Shown one piece after another: positions 19,105 through 26,669 of a stretch of 39,411 nucleotides of DNA. The notes beneath the pieces were generated by a model that was given only the letters and a program-made list of their open reading frames with translations, ran no database searches and was not told the origin of the DNA. This stretch comes from Shumkonia mesophila (GTDB lineage Bacteria > Pseudomonadota > Alphaproteobacteria > Rhodospirillales > Shumkoniaceae): positions 1 through 39,411 of the forward strand of contig NZ_JAOTID010000025.1 of assembly GCF_026163695.1 (NCBI RefSeq). The letters run 5' to 3'. Both the position numbers and the translations under genes were made by a program. Positions within the stretch are counted from its first letter, which is position 1; every line of letters starts with the position of its first letter.

Positions 19105-20391
19105 ATGTTGCTGGTGTTTTGTGCCTTCGTCGTTCTTCTGCTGATCGGCATGCCGGTCGCCTTCGCGATCGCCATCTCGGGCACGCTGTTCTTCGCGCAG
19201 AACCTCAACCTGCCGGCCACCATTCCGGTGCAACTCGCGCTCTCCCAGACCCAGAACTTCGCCCTGCTGGCGATTCCGCTGTTCATCGTATCCGGCAACT
19301 TCATGAACCACGCCGGCATTACCAAGCGCCTGCTCCGGCTCTCCACGGTGCTGACCGGCCACATGCGCGGCGGCCTCGCCCAGGTTTCCGTCGCCATGGC
19401 GACGCTCATGGGCGGCGTTTCCGGCTCGGCCATCGCCGACGCCGCCATGCAGGCGCGCATCCTGGGCCCGGAAATGATCAACAGGGGGTTCACCCGTGGC
19501 TATGCCGCGAGCGTTCTCTGCTATGGCTCGCTGATCACGCCGATCATCCCGCCCGGCATCGGGTTCATCCTTTACGGCACCGTCGGCCAGGTCTCCATCG
19601 GCCGCCTTTTCGCGGGCGGCCTGCTGCCCGGCGTCGTGCTGTGGGTGACGCTGGCCCTGACCATCTCGGTGTCGGCGCGGATGAGGGGATACGCTCCCGA
19701 GCGGCGCGGCTGGCCGGAAGCCAAGGAGGTTGTCTCCGCCACCCTGGGCGGCACCTGGGCCATCCTGTTCCCCGTCATCCTCATCGGCGGCCTGCGCTTC
19801 GGCGTCTTCACGCCCTCGGAAATCGGCGCCTTCGCCGTCATCTACGCCTTCCTCGTCGGCTTGGTCGCCTACCGGGAGCTTAAGGCGAAGTCGATCCGGG
19901 AGGCGCTCGAGGGCAGCACCACCGACGTCGGCGCCGTCATGTTCCTGATCGCCATGTCGGGGATCTTCGGATACGGCATCGTCTGGGAACGCGTCCCCGA
20001 AAAGATCTCGGAATCGATGCTGGGCATCACCACCGATCCCTACGGCATCATGCTGATGATCATCGTGTTCCTGGTCGTCGCCGGGCTGTTCATCGACGGC
20101 ACCGTGCTGATCATCATGCTGACCCCCATCTTCCTGCCCATCGCCATGGAACTGGGGTTCGATCCCGTCCATTTCGGGGTGGTGTTCGTCATCGTCATCA
20201 CCATCGGCAACTTCACGCCGCCGGTCGGTTCCGCCATGTATGCGGTGTGTTCGATCTTGGATTGCTCGGTCAACGAGTTCACGCGCGAAGCCATGCCGTT
20301 CCTGATCGCGGTGGTGGCGGTCAGCGCGCTCCTGATCTTTGTCCCCGACATCGTGTTGTACCTTCCCAATTTGATCTTCGGGGCGGAGTGA
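19105..20391 (+). CDS. dctM: TRAP transporter large permease
   Basis: A 428-residue protein with about 12 hydrophobic segments, matching the DctM subunit that forms the transport channel. Typical stretches are NLNLPATIPVQLALSQTQNF, GGVSGSAIADAAMQ and SLITPIIPPGIGFILYG, the last being the conserved hairpin containing substrate and sodium ligands. A GGGAG ribosome binding site precedes the ATG. It forms the transporter with DctP and DctQ, even though a long palindrome lies between dctQ and dctM. The GntR regulator begins 136 bases further on. Confidence 0.93.
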   Translation: MLLVFCAFVVLLLIGMPVAFAIAISGTLFFAQNLNLPATIPVQLALSQTQNFALLAIPLFIVSGNFMNHAGITKRLLRLSTVLTGHMRGGLAQVSVAMATLMGGVSGSAIADAAMQARILGPEMINRGFTRGYAASVLCYGSLITPIIPPGIGFILYGTVGQVSIGRLFAGGLLPGVVLWVTLALTISVSARMRGYAPERRGWPEAKEVVSATLGGTWAILFPVILIGGLRFGVFTPSEIGAFAVIYAFLVGLVAYRELKAKSIREALEGSTTDVGAVMFLIAMSGIFGYGIVWERVPEKISESMLGITTDPYGIMLMIIVFLVVAGLFIDGTVLIIMLTPIFLPIAMELGFDPVHFGVVFVIVITIGNFTPPVGSAMYAVCSILDCSVNEFTREAMPFLIAVVAVSALLIFVPDIVLYLPNLIFGAE

Positions 20392-20402
20392 CATCGGGAA
20401 AG

Positions 20403-20424
20403 CCGTCCGGACCCGTCCGGACGG
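20403..20424. promoter_or_regulatory. 22-bp palindrome between dctM and the GntR gene
   Basis: CCGTCCGGAC at 20403-20412 and GTCCGGACGG at 20415-20424 are perfect inverted copies with two bases between them. It starts 11 bases after the dctM stop. Tight symmetry suits a dimeric regulator, perhaps the adjacent GntR protein; equally it may be a stem at the end of the dctM transcript, although no T run follows. Confidence 0.5.
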
Positions 20425-20527
20425 GCGCGCAGCGGCTGTCCCGGCGCCGAAGCGCCATCGAAGCGGTTGACGGCGTTCCCGGTCTGCCGCAAGGATAGCG
20501 GCGCATGAAGGAAGGGGAGCACAGGTC

Positions 20528-21583
20528 ATGACGCAGGCGGCCCTGCGAACGAGGCGGCCCTTGCTGGAAGAGACGATCGTGCCGGGGGCGCCGTCGCGGA
20601 TCAACGAACTCGTCTACGACGTGCTGCACGAGCATATCGTGCGCGGCGCCTTCGAAAGTGGGCTGGTGCTGCGCGAGAACGACGTCGCCGGGATCTTCGG
20701 GGTCGGCCGCGCGCCGGCCCGCATGGCGCTGCGCAAGCTGGCCGAGGAAGACCTCATCCGCAAGCGGCGCGGCCACGGCTTCGAGGTGGCGCTGGGCGGC
20801 GGGCGGCCCGCCGCCAGCAAGCACCGTCCCCTGCTGGAAGCCGGGCTGGTGCTGCCTCATGCCCTGGCCGACCAGCTGTCGAAGCGCAATTGGCGCCAGC
20901 ATATTTACCCGACCGTCGAGAAGGCGGTGGCCTCGTGCCTTATCTTCGGCCGCTTTCATGTCAACCAGTCCGCCCTGGCGGATCATTTCGGGGTCAGCCG
21001 CACCGTCGCCCACGAGGTGCTGACCAGCCTGGAGCGCGTCGGTTTCGTGCGCCAGGGCCGCAACGCCCGCTGGTACGCCGGCCCCTTGACCGTCGACGAC
21101 CTGAGGGAAGGCTATCAGATGCGCTGGCTGCTGGAGCCCGAGGCGCTGAAGCAGGCCGCCCCGGGCGTGCCGCGCGTCCAGCTGCTCGAGGCCCGCGACC
21201 AGATCCTCGACGCCCAGCGCGCCTCGCCGCCCGACCCCGACGAGCTCAACGACATCGAACTGGCGCTGCACCGGGACATCGTGCTGGCGTGCACCAACCG
21301 GCAGATGCGGACCGTGCTGCGCAACTGCCAACTGCCCATCATCGTCACCTACGGCACCGTGGCGCGCAGCGCCCCGGCGACGCATCTGGCCTCGGGCGTT
21401 CCCGAGACCCTGAGCGAGCATCTGACGGTGATCGACCTGCTGCTGGCCGGCCGCATCGACGACGCGGCCAAGGCGCTGGAAGCTCACATCCGGCATGGCG
21501 CCGAGATGAGCCTGCCGCATTTCAGCAATCCGCCCCCGCTCACGCCGGAACGGGTCCCGCCCTACATGGTGCCGGTGGCCTGA
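20528..21583 (+). CDS. GntR regulator with two winged-helix domains
   Basis: A 351-residue protein. Residues about 21-85 form a GntR winged helix (VYDVLHEHIVRGAFESGLVL, then ENDVAGIFGVGRAPARMALR and a KLAEEDLI end). Residues about 115-170 form a second one (SALADHFGVSRTVAHEVLTS, LERVGFV). From about 185 to 330 lies an FCD-like helical effector domain ending in HLTVIDLLLAGRIDDAAKAL. FCD regulators have one DNA-binding domain per chain as a rule, so the duplication is unusual. It follows the TRAP genes and likely responds to the transported acid or a product. Its last 22 bases overlap the end of the opposing Na/phosphate gene. Confidence 0.85.
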   Translation: MTQAALRTRRPLLEETIVPGAPSRINELVYDVLHEHIVRGAFESGLVLRENDVAGIFGVGRAPARMALRKLAEEDLIRKRRGHGFEVALGGGRPAASKHRPLLEAGLVLPHALADQLSKRNWRQHIYPTVEKAVASCLIFGRFHVNQSALADHFGVSRTVAHEVLTSLERVGFVRQGRNARWYAGPLTVDDLREGYQMRWLLEPEALKQAAPGVPRVQLLEARDQILDAQRASPPDPDELNDIELALHRDIVLACTNRQMRTVLRNCQLPIIVTYGTVARSAPATHLASGVPETLSEHLTVIDLLLAGRIDDAAKALEAHIRHGAEMSLPHFSNPPPLTPERVPPYMVPVA

Positions 21584-23343
21584 GCCCCGCCAATTCCATA
21601 GGGTATTTGATCCGATCCGGCGCCGGCCGCGTCTTGCGGCGGGGAAGAGTTCGCCGCCATCTGGTCCTGGGATGGCTTCCGCGACGGGGCATCCGCGTGG
21701 TGTTTCTTGAGCCGGGACTTTCTCAACTCTCCCGCCGCCTCGAGGATCGGATAGGCGACGGACGTGATGTGCGAATGGAGCCGGCGCAGATCCCGCAGCA
21801 TGTCCATGTGCAGCCCGCTGGTCTCGATGCTTTCCGGGCGTTCCTGGCGCAAGCGCTCCATATGGCTTTCGGCATAGCGGCGTTCGAGGGCGTTGACATG
21901 CCGCTTCGCGCGCACCAGCTGGCGCGCCACGCCGACGTCGCCCGACATGAATACGGCCATGGCCAATTTCAGATTGGCGGCGGCGTGCCCGTGCAGGTCG
22001 GCAAGCTCGGCCATTCCCTCCTCGGAGAACCGCAACTGCTTTTTGGCTTTCGTCATCAGCTTTTCCAGCAGGTTTTCCGCGATGTCGCCGACATATTCCA
22101 GGTTGGTGGCGAAAGACAGGATCTCGGCGATCCTGTGGCTTTCCGCGGCGTCGACCTCCTGGCGGGCGATCTTGGTGACGTAAAGCTTGACGTCCTCGTA
22201 CTGGCGGTCGACCACGTCGTCCATGTCGATCAGCTTGGCCATCGCACTGGCGTCGTCGCGGCGCAGAAAGGTGGCGACGCCGTTGACCATCCTCTCCACC
22301 GATTCCGCCATCCGCATGACCTCGCGGGCGGCGCAGCTCAGCGCCACCGCCGGGGTGTCGATCGCCGTCGCGTCGAGGAAGCGGGCGCGGTCGGACGTTT
22401 CGCGCTCCTCGTCGGGCGGCAGCAGGCGTGCGGCGATCCTGGCGGCGACGGGCACCAGCAAAATGAAGAGGAAGGCGACGCCCAGGTTGAAGGCGGTATG
22501 GAAGTTGACGACCTGGCGTGCCGCCTCTCCTTCCCATCCGGCCAGCCAGTCGGGCATGAATTCGATTAGCGGCAGGCAGATGGCGACGCCGATGACCTTG
22601 AACGCGGCATTGCCGAAGGTCACGCGGCGGGCCAGGGTCCCTTCGCTCAAGGTCGCCACGATGGGCGGCAGCACGCCGCCAAGGTTGGCGCCCAGCACCA
22701 TGACCAGCGCCAGCGGGACCGACACCACCCCCGTCGAGGCGTAGGACATCACCAGCAGGACGACGGCGAGGCTGGAATGCGCCAGCCACGTCAGGATGGC
22801 GGTGAGGGCGAGGGCGATCAGGGGTTCATCCGACATCGCCGCGAAAAGGGCCCGCAGGACCGGCGCGTCGCGCATCGGTTCCGACGTGTGGACGATAAGG
22901 GTCAGCGCCAGCAGCATCAGGCCGAGGCCGATGGCCGAGCGCCCGATCTGCCGGTGGATCGTCCGCTTCAGCGTCTTGTGCATGACGATGCCGACGATCA
23001 GCAGCAGGGGCGACAGGAACCCGAGGTCGAAAGACAACACCTGGGCAACCAGCGTCGTCCCCACGTCGGCCCCCAGCATGACGGCGAAGGCCGGCGCGGC
23101 GTCGATCAGCCCCCGGCTGGCGAAGGACGCCACGATCAGGGCCGTTGCCGTGCTGCTTTGCACGACCATGGTCACGCCCATTCCGGCCAGGAAGGCGCGG
23201 GCGCGGTTGGCGACGCCGCGATTGACGGCATGGCGCAATTGTGCCCCAAAGCCGCGGGTGATCCCCGTGTGGACCATGAAAAGGCCCCACAGCAGCAGCG
23301 CCACGGCGCCCAGAAGTTGGATCAGGTTTTCGGTCGCGCTCAT
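21562..23343 (-). CDS. Na/phosphate cotransporter with PhoU domain
   Basis: A 593-residue protein. The N-terminal half has two inverted Na/Pi-cotransporter repeats. The first carries VVQSSTATALIV and MLGADVGTT; the second carries WLAHSSLAVVLLVMS and VLGANLGG. QSS-type motifs line the transport site in NptA/SLC34 proteins. Residues about 340-560 are a PhoU-like helical bundle, as in YjbB proteins. The likely role is sodium-coupled phosphate movement at the inner membrane with cytoplasmic control by the PhoU part. MSATENLIQ at 23343 was taken as start (GGGA 9 bases upstream); an ATG at 23352 is also possible. Three spaced palindromic operators lie about 67-145 bases upstream. It converges on the GntR gene with a 22-base overlap. 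Confidence 0.9.
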   Translation of the reverse strand: MSATENLIQLLGAVALLLWGLFMVHTGITRGFGAQLRHAVNRGVANRARAFLAGMGVTMVVQSSTATALIVASFASRGLIDAAPAFAVMLGADVGTTLVAQVLSFDLGFLSPLLLIVGIVMHKTLKRTIHRQIGRSAIGLGLMLLALTLIVHTSEPMRDAPVLRALFAAMSDEPLIALALTAILTWLAHSSLAVVLLVMSYASTGVVSVPLALVMVLGANLGGVLPPIVATLSEGTLARRVTFGNAAFKVIGVAICLPLIEFMPDWLAGWEGEAARQVVNFHTAFNLGVAFLFILLVPVAARIAARLLPPDEERETSDRARFLDATAIDTPAVALSCAAREVMRMAESVERMVNGVATFLRRDDASAMAKLIDMDDVVDRQYEDVKLYVTKIARQEVDAAESHRIAEILSFATNLEYVGDIAENLLEKLMTKAKKQLRFSEEGMAELADLHGHAAANLKLAMAVFMSGDVGVARQLVRAKRHVNALERRYAESHMERLRQERPESIETSGLHMDMLRDLRRLHSHITSVAYPILEAAGELRKSRLKKHHADAPSRKPSQDQMAANSSPPQDAAGAGSDQIPYGIGGAQATGTM

Positions 23344-23409
23344 GTTCGTCATTCCCGAGGGAGATTGGCCCTCCACTGGATCGCCGACGTCATCCGACGT
23401 CACGTCAAA

Positions 23410-23486
23410 GCGCACCAAGTGCGCATACGATAGGCGATATACGCACCAGGTGCGCTTTTGTAAAGAAAATGTAGCATTTGGTGCGT
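23410..23486. promoter_or_regulatory. Three palindromic operators at 31-bp spacing
   Basis: GCGCACCAAGTGCGC at 23410-23424, ACGCACCAGGTGCGC at 23441-23455, and on the opposite strand ACGCACCAAATGC with its 15-base frame at 23472-23486. The centres are at 23417, 23448 and 23479, exactly 31 bp apart, about three helix turns, so all three would face the same side of DNA. They lie between the divergent Na/phosphate gene and the small XRE regulator, which is the likely ligand. Confidence 0.75.
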
Positions 23487-23533
23487 CTTTTTTTGGCTAC
23501 TATGGCGCGACCGCAATGGGGGCGAGACCGTTC

Positions 23534-23752
23534 ATGAGTCCGACGCAGTTCAAAAAATGGCGGAAGACGCTGGGGTTCAAGCAGAAGGACGTCGCCGATC
23601 TGCTCGGACTGAAGAAGCGTATGATCCAGTATTATGAAAAGGGCGACCGGGACGGCCGGCAGGTCGAAATCCCCAAGTCCATCCGGCTCGCCTGTTACGC
23701 GATCGGTCTCGGCGCGCGCGACTTCGACGGCGAGAAGGCCACGATGGCCTGA
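23534..23752 (+). CDS. Small XRE-type DNA-binding protein
   Basis: A 72-residue protein that is almost wholly a Cro/C1-type helix-turn-helix (KWRKTLGFKQKDVADLLGLK, then KRMIQYYEKG). No effector domain is present. It starts with ATG at 23534 after an AT-rich leader. It is divergent from the Na/phosphate cotransporter, and the region between them holds three palindromes at a regular 31-bp interval, so it probably represses its own gene and the transporter. A copy of the same site at 262-274 raises the chance that it also acts on the alpha-2-macroglobulin/pbpC operon. Regulation is inferred from position only. Confidence 0.8.
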   Translation: MSPTQFKKWRKTLGFKQKDVADLLGLKKRMIQYYEKGDRDGRQVEIPKSIRLACYAIGLGARDFDGEKATMA

Positions 23753-23806
23753 GCCCCGTCAGCGCTTGAGGCATTTTGCGGCCGCATGGAATCACCCTTT
23801 TGTTGG

Positions 23807-23886
23807 TCGTCATTCCCGCGAACGCGGGAATCCAGGGCAACCGCTCCGTCATTCGCCCTGGACCCCCGCATTCGCGGGGGTGACGA
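23807..23886. repeat. Dispersed palindromic element with cloverleaf symmetry
   Basis: Outer TCGTCA (23807-23812) pairs with TGACGA (23881-23886). Inside, ATTCCCGCG and CGCGGGAAT form a perfect 9-bp hairpin (23812-23831), TCCAGGGC (23831-23838) pairs with GCCCTGGA (23855-23862), and CCCCCGC (23863-23869) pairs with GCGGGGG (23874-23880). The ATTCCCGCG-type core is widespread as small dispersed repeats in proteobacterial genomes. It lies between the convergent XRE and mlaC genes and could end transcripts from both sides. Confidence 0.75.
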
Positions 23887-23946
23887 TGAAGAATGATCCC
23901 GCCTGAGGACACGACCCGGGTTCGCCGGATGCCGGATGCGGTGGGG

Positions 23947-24594
23947 CTATTGGGCGGCCTTGATGGCGGCGGTCTTCTCGCGCAGCACGGCGAAAAGGCC
24001 GTCGAGCTTGCCGCCGTCGCGCCGCATGATCGAGCCGAACTCGGAGCGCAACGTCGTGCTCATGCTGACTCCCTCGACCACCAGGTCGGTGATCTTGGGC
24101 TGGCCGGCCCCGCTCTCTACCCGCCAGTCGATGCGCACCGGGGTCTTGCCGCCGCCAGGCAGCACGATTTCGGAAAACACGGTCGCCCGCTCGCCCTCTT
24201 CGGCCAGCGCCCGGGTGATGCGCAACCGCTCGCCGGTATAGGTGGCGAAGCGGTCGACGTAGGAGGCGACGATATAGTCTTCGAACAGCCGGAGGTATTC
24301 CGTCTGCTCGGCCGGCGTGGCGCGGGACCAATAGCGCCCCAGCACCCACTTGCCGATGTCCTCGACGGCGAAGTGGTCGTTGAAAAGGGTGCGGAAACGG
24401 CGGATGCGCTCGGCGCGGGGAATGTCGGCGGTGGTCAGGGCCTGGATGGCGCGGTCCGCCAGCGAGGCGATGAACTGGCGCGCGGCATCCTCGCGCCCGG
24501 CCGAGGCGGCGGGCGGGATTGCAAGGCAGATGGCGAGGATGAAGGCGGTGACGGCGGCCGTCGCCTTGCCAAGCCGGAAACGCTTCACTTCCAC
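23947..24594 (-). CDS. mlaC: Phospholipid-binding periplasmic protein MlaC
   Basis: A 215-residue protein of the Tol-tol-Ttg2 (MlaC) family, with a signal peptide at about 1-32 (AAVTAFILAICLAIPPAASA). Family features include FRTLFNDHFAVEDIGKWVLG, RYWSRATPAEQTEYLRLFED and the strand pattern VRIDWRVESGAGQPKITDLV, ending in EGVSMSTTLRSEF. MlaC carries phospholipids between the outer-membrane MlaA complex and the inner-membrane MlaFEDB transporter. It overlaps the end of mlaA by 10 bases, so the two are translated together. No mlaFEDB genes lie in this window. Confidence 0.93.
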   Translation of the reverse strand: MEVKRFRLGKATAAVTAFILAICLAIPPAASAGREDAARQFIASLADRAIQALTTADIPRAERIRRFRTLFNDHFAVEDIGKWVLGRYWSRATPAEQTEYLRLFEDYIVASYVDRFATYTGERLRITRALAEEGERATVFSEIVLPGGGKTPVRIDWRVESGAGQPKITDLVVEGVSMSTTLRSEFGSIMRRDGGKLDGLFAVLREKTAAIKAAQ

Positions 24595-25415
24595 TGGGAG
24601 ACCTCTTCGCTGTTCAGGCGCGGGGTCTCGGTCACGCCCGGGCCGGGCACGTTGCCTCTTGTCTCGCCGTTGCCGATCTCATCGACCCGCCGCTGCCGGT
24701 AAAGGCTGCGGATGGTGGCGTAGAAATCGAGCGAGGAGCGTTCGATATCCTCCAGGAGGTCGTAGTTGCGGGCCCGCTCGTCGACGGCGCGGGTCGCCCC
24801 GCGGGCGTAGGTGATGTATTCGCGGTCGGTGTTGTTGGCCCACATGTTGATCGGATCGACCAGGAAGTCGACGACCAGCCCGACGGCGTCGCGCGGGTTG
24901 GACGGCCCGAAGACCGGCAGCATGACGAAGGGGCCTTCCCCGACGCCCCACGCGGCCAGGGTCTGGCCGAAGTCCTCGGAGTGATAGGGGAAGCCCATGT
25001 CGCTCGCCGGGTCGCCGAGGCCGCCGATGCCGATGGTGGTGTTGATGACGAAGCGCATGAAGGTGACGCCGGCCCGCCGCATCTCGCCCTGCAGGACGTC
25101 GTTGAAGAAGATGACCGGCGAACGGAGGTTGTTGAGCGCGTTGCCGACCCCGGTGCGCACCGCCGGCGGCACCAAGTGCCGGTACATGCCGGCGGCCGGC
25201 TTCAGCACCCCTTTGTCGAGCACCTGGTTGACGGCAAAAACGGCGCGGTTGGTGGGCTCGCCGGGGTCGTTGATCTGCTGGAACTCGACCACCGCCTCGC
25301 GATCGGTGGGATCGGGCGCCGTCGCGCAGCCGGCGACCAGGCCGAGGACAAGAACCAAGGCTCCGAGAACCGGCCACCCGGCCCGTCCGCGGTCATCTGC
25401 GTAGAGAACCTTCAC
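24585..25415 (-). CDS. mlaA: Outer-membrane lipoprotein MlaA (VacJ)
   Basis: A 276-residue lipoprotein with lipobox LVAG-Cys30 after a hydrophobic leader. It contains family stretches NDPGEPTNRAVFAVNQVLDK, NNLRSPVIFFNDVLQGE and FGQTLAAWGVGEGPFVMLPV, followed by FGPSNPRDAVG. A GTG at 25415 was chosen as start because AAGGA lies about 9 bases upstream and the lipoprotein signal begins there; no suitable ATG is in frame. MlaA forms a ring in the outer membrane that removes phospholipid from its outer leaflet and hands it to MlaC, encoded next. The gene is divergent from the methionine operon across about 255 bases. Confidence 0.93.
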   Translation of the reverse strand: MKVLYADDRGRAGWPVLGALVLVLGLVAGCATAPDPTDREAVVEFQQINDPGEPTNRAVFAVNQVLDKGVLKPAAGMYRHLVPPAVRTGVGNALNNLRSPVIFFNDVLQGEMRRAGVTFMRFVINTTIGIGGLGDPASDMGFPYHSEDFGQTLAAWGVGEGPFVMLPVFGPSNPRDAVGLVVDFLVDPINMWANNTDREYITYARGATRAVDERARNYDLLEDIERSSLDFYATIRSLYRQRRVDEIGNGETRGNVPGPGVTETPRLNSEEVSQWK

Positions 25416-25640
25416 GCACCGTCTTCCTTCTTCACGCGGCCACGGTCGACCGAAGTCCACCTGTCGCCGTCCCCGCCACCCGTTCCCGCAGCTTATAGAT
25501 AGGTAGCATGCAGGGGGATGAAACTCCACAGGACAGCCGCAAAAAGCGTGATCGAAATGTGACGATTGTTGTATTTTTGCCACCAGGACGACGCCACGTT
25601 CCCCGATGTGCAAAAAACCTGGACGCCGCCCTTCAAAAAC

Positions 25641-25660
25641 ATATAAAGAAATCTTTATAT
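25641..25660. promoter_or_regulatory. AT-rich operator of the methionine operon
   Basis: Arms ATATAAAGA (25641-25649) and TCTTTATAT (25652-25660) are perfect inverted copies with AA between. It ends 10 bases before the first ATG of the ArsR-methyltransferase gene. Position and form suit autoregulation by that protein. It resembles operators described for the ArsR-family regulators of methionine/S-adenosylhomocysteine metabolism (SahR type); that comparison is from memory. Confidence 0.7.
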
Positions 25661-25670
25661 ACATTTCGAG

Positions 25671-26669
25671 ATGAAGGAAGCCATGGTCGACAGGATTGCC
25701 GGGACGAGTGCCGACGCGGTGGTGCGGGCCTTGCGGGCGGCCGCCGAGCCGACGCGCCTGCGCATCCTCGCGCTGTGCGCCCGGGGCGAGTTGACGGTCA
25801 GCGAACTGGTCCACGTCCTCGGCCAAAGCCAGCCCAGGGTTTCCCGCCATTTGCGCCTGCTGGTCGACGGCGGGCTGATGGAGCGGTTCCGCGAGGGAAG
25901 CTGGGTCTTCCATCGCGTCGTCCACGACGGGCCGATGGCCGGCATGGTCCGCACCCTGTTGGACGGCCTCGATCCCGCCGACGCCGGGCTGGCTCCCGAC
26001 CTTGCCCGCCTGGGCGAGGTCAAGGAGGAGCGGGCGCGGGCCGCCGAGGCCTATTTCCGGCGCAACGCCGCCGAATGGGATCGGTTGCGCGGCCTGCACG
26101 TCGACGATGGCGAGGTCGAGCGGCGGATCGTCGATCTGCTGCCGGACGCCCGGCTGGGCACTCTGCTCGACGTCGGCACCGGCACGGCGCGCATCCTGGA
26201 ACTGCTGGCGCCCAGGCTCGATCGCGGCGAGGGGATCGACCTGTCGCGCGAAATGCTGGCGGTGGCGCGGGCCAACCTGGAGAGGGCCGGATTGGGCCAG
26301 TGCGCGGTGCGCCGGGCCGACATGTACGACCTGCCGTTCCAGGCCGGCGCCTTCGACGTGGTGACCATCCACCAGGTGCTGCACTTCGCCGACGAGCCCG
26401 GCCGCGTCATCGCCGAATCGGCCCGGGTGCTCAAGGCCGGGGGGCGCATGCTGGTGGTCGATTTCGCGCCGCACGAGGTGGAATCGCTGCGCGACGAGCA
26501 CGCCCACCGCCGCCTGGGTTTCGCCGACACCGAGGTCGAGGCGTGGTTCCGGGCGGCCGGCCTTAGGACGGCGGCCCGCCAGCACCTGTCGGGCGACCCG
26601 CTGACCGTCGGCATCTGGCTGGCCGGCAAACGGCCGGCGGCGGAGCGGACCCTCGAGGAGGTGAACTGA
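25671..26669 (+). CDS. ArsR regulator fused to SAM-dependent methyltransferase
   Basis: A 332-residue fusion. Residues about 15-95 are an ArsR winged helix (AAEPTRLRILALCARGELTV, then GQSQPRVSRHLRLLVDGGL). The usual metal-binding ELCVCDL cysteines are absent, so it is not a metal sensor. Residues about 140-300 are a class I methyltransferase with motif I LLDVGTGTAR, the acidic GIDLSREML and a motif IV-like FDVVTIHQVLHF. It is likely to sense S-adenosylmethionine or S-adenosylhomocysteine through the second domain and control metF-metH downstream. Its stop codon abuts the metF ATG. ATG at 25683 (MVDRIAG) is an alternative start; neither has an ideal ribosome binding site. Whether the domain still methylates anything is unknown. 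Confidence 0.88.
   Translation: MKEAMVDRIAGTSADAVVRALRAAAEPTRLRILALCARGELTVSELVHVLGQSQPRVSRHLRLLVDGGLMERFREGSWVFHRVVHDGPMAGMVRTLLDGLDPADAGLAPDLARLGEVKEERARAAEAYFRRNAAEWDRLRGLHVDDGEVERRIVDLLPDARLGTLLDVGTGTARILELLAPRLDRGEGIDLSREMLAVARANLERAGLGQCAVRRADMYDLPFQAGAFDVVTIHQVLHFADEPGRVIAESARVLKAGGRMLVVDFAPHEVESLRDEHAHRRLGFADTEVEAWFRAAGLRTAARQHLSGDPLTVGIWLAGKRPAAERTLEEVN

Noticed and set aside
23807-23886. The cloverleaf-like element as a tRNA gene
   Set aside because: There is no anticodon arm of correct size, no T-loop consensus GGTTCRA and no acceptor stem of 7 bp.
25170-25184. Palindrome resembling the CGCACCA operator inside mlaA
   Set aside because: It lies in coding sequence, has GGCACC instead of CGCACC, and is explained by codons; taken as a chance match.
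25416-25670. A SAM or cobalamin riboswitch upstream of the metF-metH operon
   Set aside because: I could not find a conserved riboswitch core or matching stems; the palindrome at 25641 and the ArsR-methyltransferase protein explain regulation better.
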